A stretch of DNA of 64,000 nucleotides, taken from Melastoma dodecandrum. Lineage: Eukaryota; Streptophyta; Magnoliopsida; Myrtales; Melastomataceae. A program made the position numbers and the translations under genes. Shown piece by piece: positions 24,986 to 35,105 of the stretch; positions within the stretch are counted from its first letter, which is position 1; each line of letters opens with the position of its first letter. The notes below the pieces were generated by a model. That model was not told the origin of the DNA, did no database searches, and saw only the letters and a program-made list of their open reading frames with translations. Where the stretch lies: assembly GCA_029817715.1 (NCBI GenBank), contig JARUPY010000083.1, forward strand, positions 1,798,001 through 1,862,000, written 5' to 3'.

Positions 24986-25570
24986 GGGGATTTCATCCTC
25001 GACGGCCCCCTTCTCCTTCATTTCTATTCTCCCAAACACCCTTGAAGCCCTAGTTCCGATTCCGACCCCGTGCTCCTCGAATCCGACCTTCGTGTGCCTC
25101 GAATCCGACCCCTTGCTCCACGACGCCAACCCCCATGAGTGGTTGCTCCCCGAATCTGACACTCGATGCCCACCCCATCATCTGCCAATCATTCCACTCA
25201 ATATCAAAGGGTAAGTTTTTTTCAAGTCAAATGTTCGTTAAATTGTTGATTATCATAAGTTTATGCAGTTTTAGTTCATGGGTTAGGTATAGCTAGTGTA
25301 TAATAGGTTAGGGTTTACTTTTGATTTCCAAATAGCTAGCGTTAGTTAGGTTTAGTAGTGTATGATATTAAGTGTTTTTGTTTAACAGATTATAATGGAA
25401 TTATGTTGCAGGTATCGGATTTCTTTGTTGGATTACCTTTGAACTCGTAAGATTCTCGATCTTTCTTTGCCAAGTATGACAGAAATTCACTTGTTGGTTT
25501 TTGTGAATGGTAGGGTAGAGTGGTTAATGGTAAAGAAGGTGTTAGTTATGATGGAGGTCCGGTTAAATGA

Positions 25571-26928
25571 ATGAAGATAGATAGTAATGTGGATTACGAG
25601 AACTTTGAGAGGTATATTAGTCATGCTATGAAGTTAAATGATGGTTGCAAATTGGAGATTTGTCATCGATATCCAGTACCAACGTATGGTTCATCTGGGT
25701 ATATATTTGTTTTAGTGCCCATCAACAATGACGATGGCATTAGATTATTCGTTGAATTCGCTACCTCAAATGGAAATCAAATTCAAGAAGTGTATGTGCT
25801 ATTAGTTTGTTATAATTCAAGCAACGAAGGAAGAGGTTCATGCAATGTTAGACATGGTAGTAACTTGTCAGTTGTTGTAGTAAATGTAGAAGCAGAACGT
25901 GAATGAGATGGAGGCAGTAATGGTGAATGTAGGAATCGAACGAAATATGATTCATGGTATCAATGGTGAAGGCAGTAGTGATGGACGTTTTGACGAGTTC
26001 ATCGATGGTGGTAATTATAGGGATGATGATGTCGATGAGAATCGTATTATAGCTGGTATAATATATTATGATGGTGCTGTTGATACGAATGAGGAGATGT
26101 TTAATGATGTTGATGGGGGCGAGAATGAGCAGGGTCTGCTTGAGAATTTTGAAATTGGAGCGAACGAGGCTGGGTCATCTAGGAAACGGGCCGAGAAGCC
26201 ACTGTCTTTTTATCTAGATAGCGGCGATACTGGAAAGGTTGTATTTGACGAGGAAGACAATGAATTTATCACAGACGATGTCGACTCACTTAAGCAATTC
26301 CGCAAAGGTATGCGGTTTAAGCATAAAAGTCATCTGATTGAAACAGTCAACTCATTTCATATCAGAAATCATTGCAATTACGAAATTGTTGATTCGTATA
26401 AGCATAAACTCTTAATACCTTATGGTATGGACGGTAATAATCATATCATTTTGCTTGCTTTTCCAATTGTTGATGAAGAAAGCTATAATTCCTGGAGTCA
26501 GTTCCTCCGATGTTTGAAGGGTTACGTTATTGAAGAATGGACAGTGAGTACTTGCTTAATTTCAGATAGAAATGATAGAATTCAAGCGGTTGTCAATGAT
26601 GTCGGCATAGGTTGGACTCCACCGTTTGCCAATTGTAGATTTTGTATTAGACACTTTGCAAGCAATTGCAACACAAAATATAAAAATATGATGTGCAAAA
26701 GGAGGCTGGTTATGGCTGCGATGAAGGCAAATCCTCACAAGTGTAAAAAAAATTTGGATAAGTTGTTAGAAGCATTGCCAGATGCATCAGATTTCCTAGC
26801 GGAAATGAAAAAGGAACAATGGCTTTTGAGTCATGATGGGAACACGAGATACGGGGTCATGACTACAAATTTGAGCGAGAGTTATAACGTTATTATAGGG
26901 GGCTAGGAACCTCCCAGTTTCTGCCTTG
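25571..26928 (+). pseudogene. MULE transposase (MURA-type), internally deleted and frameshifted
   Basis: An N-terminal stretch (25571-25906) reads LEICHRYPVPTYGSSGYIFV...VPINNDDGIRLFVEF, similar to the N-terminal region of MULE transposases. After a frame change, 25899-26906 holds an acidic linker, then the DNA-binding start FRKGMRFKHKSHLIETVNSF. This is joined directly to YKHKLLIPYGMDGNNHI, which belongs to the catalytic domain; roughly 200 residues normally between them, including the first catalytic aspartate region, are missing. Downstream are LISDRNDRIQAVVNDVG, FCIRHFASNCNTKYKN and MTTNLSESYNVI, the usual MULE order. A one-base shift then separates the expected [10 protein letters not shown] motif, after which copia sequence begins. 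It is non-functional. Confidence 0.85.
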
Positions 26929-28487
26929 GACAAAGCCCAGTTGGTTTTGAAGGGAAATTCTCATGAAGTTGGAATTGATTTCTTTGAAACCTTCACACCG
27001 GTTGCAAGGCATGACACCATTAGGATGTTGATCGCACTTGCGGCAAAGCTTGGCTGATATGAAGTCGGCGTTCTTAAATGGTTATCTCGATGAGGAAATT
27101 TTTGTAGAGCAGCCCGATGGATTTGCCGTGGATGGATGCAAAGAGATTGTCTACTTGCTTCGCAAAGCACTTTATGGATTGAAGCAAGTACCTTGTGCGT
27201 GGTACAACATGATTAATTCTTATCTCATAGCGAAATATTTTTGTAGAAGTGAGACGGGAGCAACACTTTACATGAAAAAGTCACGGGGTAAGGTATTACT
27301 TATTGTGTCTTTATATGTGGATGATTTGCTTATCATAGGGAGAGATGAAACAGAGATGAATCGATTCAAGCTCGACATGGCCAAAGAGTTCGAAATGTCA
27401 GATTTAAGGCTGATGCATTATTTTTTGGGCTTCAAGATTCATCAAGAGGATAATGGTATATTTTTTACTTAGAAGAAATATGCTATGGACTTGCTAAAAA
27501 AATTTAAGATGAGTGAAGCGAAGTCATTCCCTACTACTCCTCTTGTGGCTAATTTGAAGTTGGTGAAGGATGATGGAAGTGATCTGGATGATGTAACGCT
27601 GTTTAGGAGTATTATCGGAAGCTTGTTGTATTTATTGGCATCTTGTATAGATTTAATGTTTGCAGCCAGCTATTTGTCTATGTTCATGCAATCTCCGAGC
27701 CAAATTTATTTTTGTGCTGCAAAAAGAGTGTTGAGGTATGTCAAAGGCACGGCTAATTTTGGTATTTGGTTTTTGCGAAAGGAATGTTCAAACTTCCAAG
27801 GCTTCCGCGACAGTGATTAGGCTGAATGTATTGAGGACTCGAAACGTACGTTGGGCTTTACGTTCTCGTTTGGAAGTGAAGTGTTTTCTTGGAATTCAAA
27901 GAAGCAAGAAGTTGTCGCTCAATCTTCCGCTGAGGCCGAGTATGTTTCAGCTGCAGCGGCTAGCAATCATGCGGTTTGGTTGAGAAAAGTTCTCGGGGAT
28001 AGGGCTGGAAACAAGTTGTTCCTACTGCGATTTATGTTGACAACAAGTCTGCTATTGCGATAGCTCAAAATTCGGTTCAACAGGGTATGACATAGCATGT
28101 TTCAGTCAAGTATCATGTGATTCGAGAAGCTGTAAAGAATGGCGAAGTTAAACTCGAGTTTTGTCCGTCCGGAGAACAAGTCGCGGATATTCTGACCAAG
28201 CCTCTAAGTAAAGGATCAGTTTCAATATTTGAGGAAGAAACTTGGAGTAATTCCTGGACAACCTTAAGGCGGAGTGCGGAGTGTTAGAGTTTAAGGTTTT
28301 TAGGAATTAATTTTTTAGTCAAATAAGTTAAATTTAAGTCTCTTAGTTAGAGAGATTTTAGGAAGATTTTTACATTTTTAATTTTTGCAGCAGAATGTTT
28401 TCTTCTTTAAATGAACAACGTTGTTCTGGATGTTTTTTAGTATGAAGAATTTTTTCCTCCAATTCAACCTTTGATTCAAGTTTAACA
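26925..28487 (+). mobile_element. Ty1/copia 3' part: reverse transcriptase, RNase H and 3' LTR (decayed)
   Basis: The piece begins inside the copia RT ([40 protein letters not shown]). It continues with MKSAFLNGYLDEEIFVEQPD, ALYGLKQVPCAWY, the catalytic block SLYVDDLLIIGRDE, and the HYFLGFKIHQED block, stops, and resumes with GTANFGIWF and the RNase H block FSWNSKKQEVVAQSSAEAEY. Several stops and frame changes occur. A purine-rich tract (28265-28280) precedes the 3' LTR. The 5' LTR, gag, protease and integrase are absent; the left edge is fused to the MULE transposase at 26925-26930. Confidence 0.85.
28282..28487 (+). repeat. 3' LTR of the copia fragment
   Basis: Starts TGTTAGAG directly after the purine-rich tract and ends TTTAACA. 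The 5-bp termini TGTTA and TAACA are perfect inverted repeats, as expected for LTR ends. Length is 206 bases. No second LTR is present on the left. Confidence 0.75.
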
Positions 28488-28745
28488 GCCCGCCGCTGCC
28501 ACGACATCCGATATGGTCTTGTAGTCTCCCATCCCATCCTTTGCCACCACAATATCAATTGCCGGCGCCTTGGTTGTTTGAAGGAGCTTTTGGTTGCCAG
28601 CGGTAAGCCATGAAGGGAATCCATCTCCGCCGCCATTATTCCCGAGAAAGCGCCTTCCTTGTATTAGGTTTTTGGGAATCCGAGACAGCTGCGTGTCGTG
28701 CGTAGAGAAAGCAGTTAAACGGGTTGTCGTGATCCACGAATGGAT
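28488..28745 (-). pseudogene. Pectinesterase (pectin methylesterase) gene fragment
   Basis: On the minus strand the frame reads GRRFLGNN, GDGFPSWLTAGNQKLLQT, then IDIVVAKDGMGDYKTISDVV. This is the junction between the pro-region and the catalytic domain of plant type I pectin methylesterases, whose conserved form is RRLL...FPSWLS..DRKLLQ....VVAKDGSG.YKTI.EAV. The fragment stops exactly at the copia LTR boundary (28488), so the rest of the catalytic domain is missing. Intact enzymes de-esterify cell-wall homogalacturonan; this piece cannot. It is either a host gene fragment captured by the MULE or the insertion target of the copia element. Confidence 0.75.
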
Positions 28746-29650
28746 TTCTACCTCCGTCAAGCCAGCTTCTATGGAGTTGCAAAGCTCCACTATATTGCTC
28801 TGGATTGGGCGCTAATAACGACAATGGTGGAGTGTCAGAGGCTAGAGACACATATCTTCCACATGGTCCACGGTGAGATGACCATAACATTACAGGTTGT
28901 AGCTCTTCAATTTAGATTACCTGTGGATGGGAATGCAGTTATTGCGGACACTAACGTCTTAATGGAGAATATGTGTCAAGATCTGCTCGGTGTGGTTCCG
29001 AGGAGAAATGCCTTAAGGTACGGATTCCTTAAGTTGAGTTGTCTAGCCGAAAAATTTGATGTTCTTCCTGATTGGGTAATAAATGTTCAGATTCAGAGGC
29101 ATACTAAGGCGTACATCTTACAGTTGATTGGGGGAAAGCCCCGATGAGGTATAATTTCTATCCCCGGATTTCTTAAAAATAAAGAAAGTTGTGTTTCTAA
29201 CATCACCTTTATTGTTTGGAGGTAGTTTGACATCCATAGCCCGATGAATTGATAGTCATGCTTCCACAATATCTAGTTGGGCAACATTGTTGACGCGCTC
29301 GAGTTCCATTGATTTGATTCTTCATTGTGAAACGGCACTTCCTAGACAGAGTTATTCGACAATTTGGATATGAGCAACTAGTTCCCTGTCCTTGCGATAC
29401 AATGAAGAGGTTACATCGCATTGACTTACGAAGAAAGTTCATGAATAATTGGGGAGAGATTCACCAAGAATACATCGAGCTGTGGGATAATAGAATGAAT
29501 AGCGTCGTGTCGTTGTTGTGGGAGACAGAGATAGAATACTCTAAATTGTATGCAAGGTACAACAAGAAGTACATTTCACACACCGGAGAAATGTTAGGCA
29601 CATTGGTACGCATTATCTTCACATTCTTTAGATGCAACGATATATGAAAT
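28745..29650 (+). pseudogene. Plant mobile domain (PMD) protein, probable MULE cargo, broken
   Basis: From about 28750 the plus frame reads LRQASFYGVAKLHYIALDWA, LITTMVECQRLETHIFHM, GEMTITLQVVALQFRLPVDG, then WVINVQIQRHTKAYILQLIGG, cut by frame loss near 29147. A further piece at 29327-29480 reads RHFLDRVIRQFGYEQLVPCP, HRIDLRRKFMNNWGEIH and EYIELWDNRMNSVV. Order and motifs follow the PMD (aminotransferase-like) family from N- to C-terminus, with the middle (LFPDKS...YSWGSA block) degraded. PMD domains are known both in host genes (MAIN, MAIL1) and in MULE and gypsy elements. Position inside the MULE ends argues for cargo here. Confidence 0.8.
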
Positions 29651-30114
29651 ATCCCACTTATTGTTTGTCATTTTCGAAATAGATGAACAAACTGTAAAAT
29701 CACACTTCGTGCTTCCAACCCATAAAAGGAATCTACCCTTGCCGGAGATGCCACAAATCTGTTGACTCAGTATTCTCCAATACGCCTATATAGTCATACC
29801 GATGTCTTGGAGGACCAGCCTCATTTGTAGTGCCACCATAAAGGGAGAATGTGCATGAAGACGACGTGGCAGAAGTGCATGACCATCCATTTATAGACCA
29901 TGATGTGGCGGGACATGATAACGTGATTGAGCGTTTCTGTGTACTTTTCTTGATTTGAGACTTTTATGTTAGACATTGTATTACCTTATGTTGAACGCTC
30001 TTATATTAGACGTTATTGTTGTCTGGGACCATTTTTGGAATTTCATTGAGAATTTGTCTTCAAAAGTTTGTACAAGGAGTATTTGTGATAATGGTGATGG
30101 ATTCTTTTTGGTGG

Positions 30115-30468
30115 CAGAGGAGCGTCGCGGTTGTCAAACGCGATCGTAGTGCACCGTCTCAGTGGTCAACCGCGACTTCGCTGAAAACGCGGTTATAGAC
30201 CGCGATATTAGTACACTTGGAAAATTTCCCATTACTAATGATGCAATCTGTAACCGCATTTTCAGCGAAGTCGCGGTTGCCGACCGCGTTTTCATGTGGG
30301 ATGTTTATATGCTCATAATGTCGTGGTTCCCAACCATGACAATTGATGAAATAACATAAAGTCGCGGTTCCCAACCGCAACACCGAGACAATAAATGTGT
30401 AATTTGACAAACTTTGATAGTATTTGGTCAATTTTTTATGAAACTAGCCCTACGGCCATACAAAGCTC
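30115..30468 (-). repeat. Right terminal inverted repeat of the MULE
   Basis: Inverted counterpart of 24702-24985, rich in GTCGCGGTT and AACCGCGA motifs (for example 30115-30125, 30163-30172, 30272-30288, 30361-30380). The outer end reads TACAAAGCTC-type sequence at 30459-30468. The same right-end sequence is repeated three more times, in the same direction, in the array that follows. Confidence 0.8.
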
Positions 30469-30469
30469 G

Positions 30470-30478
30470 CCCCAACTT
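30470..30478. repeat. Right 9-bp target-site duplication of the MULE
   Basis: CCCCAACTT directly after the right terminus, one mismatch from TCCCAACTT at 24693-24701. Confidence 0.7.
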
Positions 30479-30600
30479 CAAGGAACACGCACAATCCATC
30501 GGGAATGTATGTAATTCCCAGCCCCCAATCCCTTCCTTATCCTTAGCCCCTGTCGCCGCTATATTTCCCAACATCATCTCTACCAAGATCTCCATCGCCC

Positions 30601-30700
30601 CTTCGGTCTCATCCCTCAGTCGTTATGAGAACTAGAAGCGACGTGACTGGAACACCTTCAGCCACCTCAATAACCACTACCCCCGCTCTCACTCTCCAGG
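30601..30700 (+). pseudogene. ALOG (LSH/G1-like) domain gene fragment, unit 1
   Basis: The frame reads LSRYEN, stop, KRRDWNTFSHLNNHY; a one-base shift then gives PPLSLSRCSAH. ALOG proteins begin their domain with [33 protein letters not shown]. The glutamine codon is a TAG here and one C is missing from the C-run after NHY. The homology then stops. ALOG proteins are plant-specific nuclear regulators of meristem and organ identity; this fragment is non-coding. Confidence 0.75.
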
Positions 30701-32046
30701 TGTAGCGCTCACACTTCGACCGACAGTCGAGCTCGACTCCGCCAGAACCGGTGAAAGCTATAAGGCATGCCACCTTCTTCCATTCAAACCCGGATGACCC
30801 TATATCTCAGGTCACTCAAATGGATTTCAGGGAATACTCGCAGCCCCGAAAACCGGAGGTTAAAAATCACAATTGCACGAGAAGAAGGCGCAAACGCGAT
30901 TGAGCGTTTCTGTGTACTTTTCTTGATTTGGGACTTTTATGTTAGACATTGTATTACCTTATGTTGAATACTCTTATATTAGACGTTGTTGTCTGAATGT
31001 TTGGGACCATTTCTGGAATTTCATTGAGAATTTATCTTCAAAGGTTTGTACAGGGAGTATTTGTGATAATGGTGAGTGTTTCTTTTTCGTGGCAGAGCAG
31101 CGTCGCGGTTGTCCACCGCGACCCTAGTGCAATGTCGCGCTGGTCAACCGCGACTTCGCTGAAAATGCGGTTACAGACCGCGACATTAGTACACTTGGGA
31201 AATTTTTCATTACTAATGATGCGATATATAACCTCGTTTTCTGCGAAGTCGGGGTTGCCGACTGTGTGTTTATGTGGGATGTCTATATGCCTATAATGTC
31301 GCGGTTCCTAACCGTGACAATTGCTGAAACATGAAGTCGCGGTTCTCAACCGCGACACTGAGATGGCATATGTGTAATTTGAGAAACTTTGATAGTATTT
31401 GGTCAAGTTTTTACGAAACTAACTCTACGGTCGTACAAAGCTTGCCCCAACTTCTAGGAACACGCACAATCCTTCCGGAACATATGTAATTCCCCTCCCC
31501 AAATCATTTTCTACATATGTATTATGGGCAAATCCAGATTGAAAAAAAAAATAATTAATTATACTTATGTAATAAATAAAAGACTCATTAAGCCATTTTC
31601 AAAACCTTGTAATACAATATTTTATTGGTTAAAAACAGATTGAGAGTAAGGGTGAACATACGTTCCGGGTAAATTCGGGACCTTATCAGAACCGCTATCG
31701 TAGGGTCGTGTCAGTATATCTTTTCGAATAGACTAGCGATGTTCTATGTTCTAAATTTCATAAAATGGGTAAAACTAGGTATGGTTCTAAGTTCTCACCT
31801 TGGAACCAAATCGGAGAACCTGGAACTTAACATAGTATATTTCAATATATAATTTAAACAACATATTTTTATAATATCTTAATATAATCTCTATTATCTA
31901 CTTGTATAAAATATTTTTATTTTTAAAATTATAAATATCTCTTTACAAACCTTAGACCTACATCCCTTCCCTATCCCGTCCTTATCCTTCGCCCCTGTCG
32001 CCGCTTTATTTCCCAACATCATCTCTGCCGGGATCTCCGTCGCACC

Positions 32047-32147
32047 TTCGGTCTCATCCCTCAGTCGTTGTGAGAACTAGAAGCGACGCGACTGGAACAC
32101 CTTCAGCCACCTCAAGAACCACTACCACCGCTCTCACTCTCCCAGTG
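32047..32147 (+). pseudogene. ALOG domain gene fragment, unit 2
   Basis: Same fragment as in unit 1: LSRCEN, stop (TAG), KRRDWNTFSHLKNHY in the second array unit. The same stop and the same downstream shift occur, so the lesions predate the amplification. Confidence 0.7.
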
Positions 32148-33458
32148 CAGCACTCACACTTCGACCGTACTTCGAGCTCGACTTCGCCAGAACTGGTGAA
32201 AGCTATAAGACATGCCACCTTCTTCCATTCAAACCCGAATGACCATATATCTCAGGTCATTCAAATGGATTTCGGGAAATACTCACAGCCCCGGAAACTG
32301 GAGTTTAAAAATCACTATTGCACGAGAAGAAGGCGCAAACGTGATTGAGCATTTCTGTGTACTTTTCTTGATTTGGAACTTTTATGTTAGACATTATATT
32401 ACCTTATGTTGAATACTTTTATATTAGACGTTGTTGTCTGAATGTTTGGGACAATTTCTGGAATTTCATTGAGAATTTGTCTTCAAAAGTTTGTACAGGG
32501 AGTATTTGTGATAATGGTGATGGTTTCTTTTTTGTGGCAGAGCAGCGTCGCGGTTGTTCACCGTGACCCTAGTGCAATGTCGCGGTGTGGTTACAGACCG
32601 CGACATTAGTACACTTGGAAAATTTCCCATTACTAATGATGCGGTCTATAACCTCGTTTTCTGCGAAGTCGGGGTTGCCGACCGCATTTTTATGTGGGAT
32701 GTCTATTTGCTTATAATGTCGTGGTTCCTAACCGTGACAATTACTGAAACATGAAGAACCGCGACACCGAGATGGTATATGTGTAATTTGAGAAACTTTG
32801 ATAGTATTTGGTCAATTATTTACGAAACTAACCTTACGGTCGTACAAAGCTCGCCCCAACTTCTTGGAACATGCACAATCCTTCCGGAACGTTTGTAATT
32901 CCCCTCCCCCCAAATCATTTTCTACATATGTATTAACGGCAAATTCAGATAGGAAAAAAAAATAATTAATTATACTTATGTAATAAATAAAAGACTCATT
33001 AAGCCATTTTCAAAACTTTGTAATACAATATTTTATTGGTTAAAAATAGATTGAGAGTAGGGGTGAACATATGTTCCGGGTAAATTCGGTAACTTGTCGG
33101 AACTGCTATCGTAAGGTCGTGTCAGTATTGCTTTTCGAATAGACTAGTTATGTGCTATGATCTAAATTTCTAAAAAAGGGCAAAACCAGGTACGATTCGA
33201 GGTTATCACATTGGAACCAAATCGGAGAACCTGGAACCTGACACAATATATTTCAATATATAATTTATAAAATATATTTTTATAATATCTTAATATAATC
33301 TCTATTATCTACTTGTATCAATTATTTTTATTTTTAAAATTGTAAATATCTCTTTCCAAACCCTAGACCTACATCCCTCCCCAATCCCTTCCTCATCCTT
33401 CGCCCTTGTCGTCGCTATATTTCCCAACATCATCTCTGCCGAGATCTCCGTCGCCCCT

Positions 33459-33560
33459 TCAGTCTCATCCCTCAGTCGTTATGAGAACTTGAAGCGACGC
33501 GACTGGAACACCTTCAATCACCTCAAGAATCACAACCCCCGCTCTCACTCTCCCGGTGCA
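33459..33560 (+). pseudogene. ALOG domain gene fragment, unit 3
   Basis: Reads LSRYENLKRRDWNTFNHLKN. The stop seen in units 1, 2 and 4 is TTG (Leu) here, while the downstream one-base shift is shared. Confidence 0.72.
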
Positions 33561-34860
33561 ACGCTCACACTTTGACCGGCCTTCGAGCTCGACTCCGCCA
33601 GAACCGGTGAAAGCTATAAGGCATGCCACCTTCTTACATTCAATCCCAGATGACCCTATATCTCAGGTCACTCAAATGGATTTCGGGGAATACTCGCAGC
33701 CCCGAAAACCGGAGGTTAAGAATCAGTATTACACGAGAAGAAGGCGCAAACGTGATTGCGCTTTTCAGTGTACCTTTTTCGATTTGGGACTTTTATGTTA
33801 CATTGTATTACCTTATGTTGAATACTCTTATATTAGACGTTGTTGTCTGAATGTTTGGGACAATTTATGGAATTTCATTGAGAATTTGTCTTCAAAAGTT
33901 TGTACAGGGAGTATTTGTGATCATGGTGATGGTTTCTTTTTTATGGCAGAGCAGCGTCGCGGTTGTCCACCGCGACCCTAGATCAATGTCGCGATGGTGA
34001 ACCGCAATTTCGTTGAAAACGTGGTTACAGACCGCGACAATAGTACATTACTAATGACGTGGTCTGTAACCGTGTTTTCAGCGAAGTCAGGGTTGCCGAC
34101 CGCATTTTTATGTTGGATGTCCATATTCCTATAATGTCACGGTTCCCAACCGTGACAATTGCTGAAACATAAAGTCGTGGGTCCCAACCGCGACAACAAG
34201 ACTGGATATGTGTAATTTGACAAACTTTGATAGTATTTGGTCAATTTTTTACGAAACTAACCCTACGGCCTTACAAAGCTCGTCCCAACTTCATGCAACA
34301 CGCATAATCCTTTCGGAACGTATGTAATTTCCCTCCCCTCAATCATTTTCTACATATGTATTACGGGCAAATTCAGATTGAAAAAAAAAATAATTAATTA
34401 TACTTATGTAATAAATAAAAGACTGATTAAGCATTTTCTTTGTAATACAATGTTTTATTGTTTAAAAACAGATTGAGAGTAGGGGTGAACATAAGTTCCG
34501 GAAAAAATTGAAAACTTGTCGGAACCGGTATCGTAGGGTCGTGTCAGTATAGCTTCTCAAATAGACTGGTTATGTTCTAGGTTCTAAATTTTTTAGGGAA
34601 AAACCAAGTACGGTTCCAGGTTCTCACCTTGGAACCAAATCGGAAAACCTGAAACCTGACACAATATATTTCAATATATAATTTATATAACATATGTTTA
34701 TAATTTATATAATCTACTTTAATAAAATATTTTTATTTTTAAAATTGTAAATATTTCTTTCCAAACCCTGGACCTACATCCCTCCCTATTCCCTTCATTA
34801 TCCTTCGCCCATGTCGCCTCTATATTTCCCAACATCATATCTGTCGGGATCTCCGTCGCC

Positions 34861-35098
34861 CCTTCGGCCTCATCCCTCAATCGTTACGAGAACTAGAAGC
34901 AATGCGACCGGAACACCTTCAGTCACCTCAGGAACCACTGCCCCCGCTCTCACTCTCCCGGTACAGTGGCGCTCACGTGCTCGAGTTCCTCCGCTACCTC
35001 GACGAGTTTGGGAATGCCAAGGTGCACACCCAGTGGGGTCCTTTTTATGGACACCCAAACCTGTCGTCCCCTTGCCGTTGCCCTCTTCGCCAGTGTGG
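34861..35098 (+). pseudogene. ALOG domain gene fragment, longest copy (partial unit 4)
   Basis: The opening LNRYEN, stop, [14 protein letters not shown] is followed in the next frame by [51 protein letters not shown]. This covers roughly the first half to two-thirds of an ALOG domain including its zinc-ribbon-like insert. The usual T..CPFFGHP is WGPFYGHP, so one expected cysteine is lost. Compared with units 1-3, homology here continues about 140 bases further. It breaks off near 35100 before the second half (SLDALIGRLRAA-type block). Confidence 0.82.
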
Positions 35099-35105
35099 TT
35101 TTTTT

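Larger units (their letters stand above)
24702..30468 (+). mobile_element. Mutator-like element (MULE), decayed and internally rearranged
   Basis: The ends are inverted repeats: the left begins GAGCTTTGTACGG, and the right end read on the minus strand begins GAGCTTTGTATGG; homology then runs inward for roughly 280-350 bases. A 9-bp target duplication flanks it. Inside, left to right: a GC-rich 5' leader and probable intron (about 24990-25410), a broken MURA-type transposase (25571-26928), a Ty1/copia 3' end (26925-28487), a pectinesterase fragment on minus (28488-28745) and a plant-mobile-domain pseudogene (28745-29650). The element is about 5.77 kb. It cannot encode a working transposase as it stands. 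Confidence 0.8.
30528..35105 (+). repeat. Tandem array of about 1.4-kb units (three full, one partial) containing MULE right ends
   Basis: Units run 30528-31970, 31971-33382, 33383-34787, then a partial unit to about 35105. Each full unit contains, in order: a leader (CCTTC.TTATCCTT.GCCC), a fragment of an ALOG gene, an open stretch encoding SQPRKPEVKN and TRRRRKRD-like residues, a block shared with 29925-30110 (GCGTTTCTGTGTACTTTTCT), the palindrome-rich MULE right end with its GCCCCAACTT flank, then AT-rich sequence ending in a GGAACC-rich stretch. Units differ by scattered substitutions and small indels, so they are old rather than an assembly echo. Confidence 0.85.

Noticed and set aside
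30100..34200. Regularly repeated short palindromes that could suggest a CRISPR array
   Set aside because: The palindromes are irregularly spaced, lie in long homologous units with transposon ends and are in plant nuclear DNA with introns; there are no unique spacers or cas genes.
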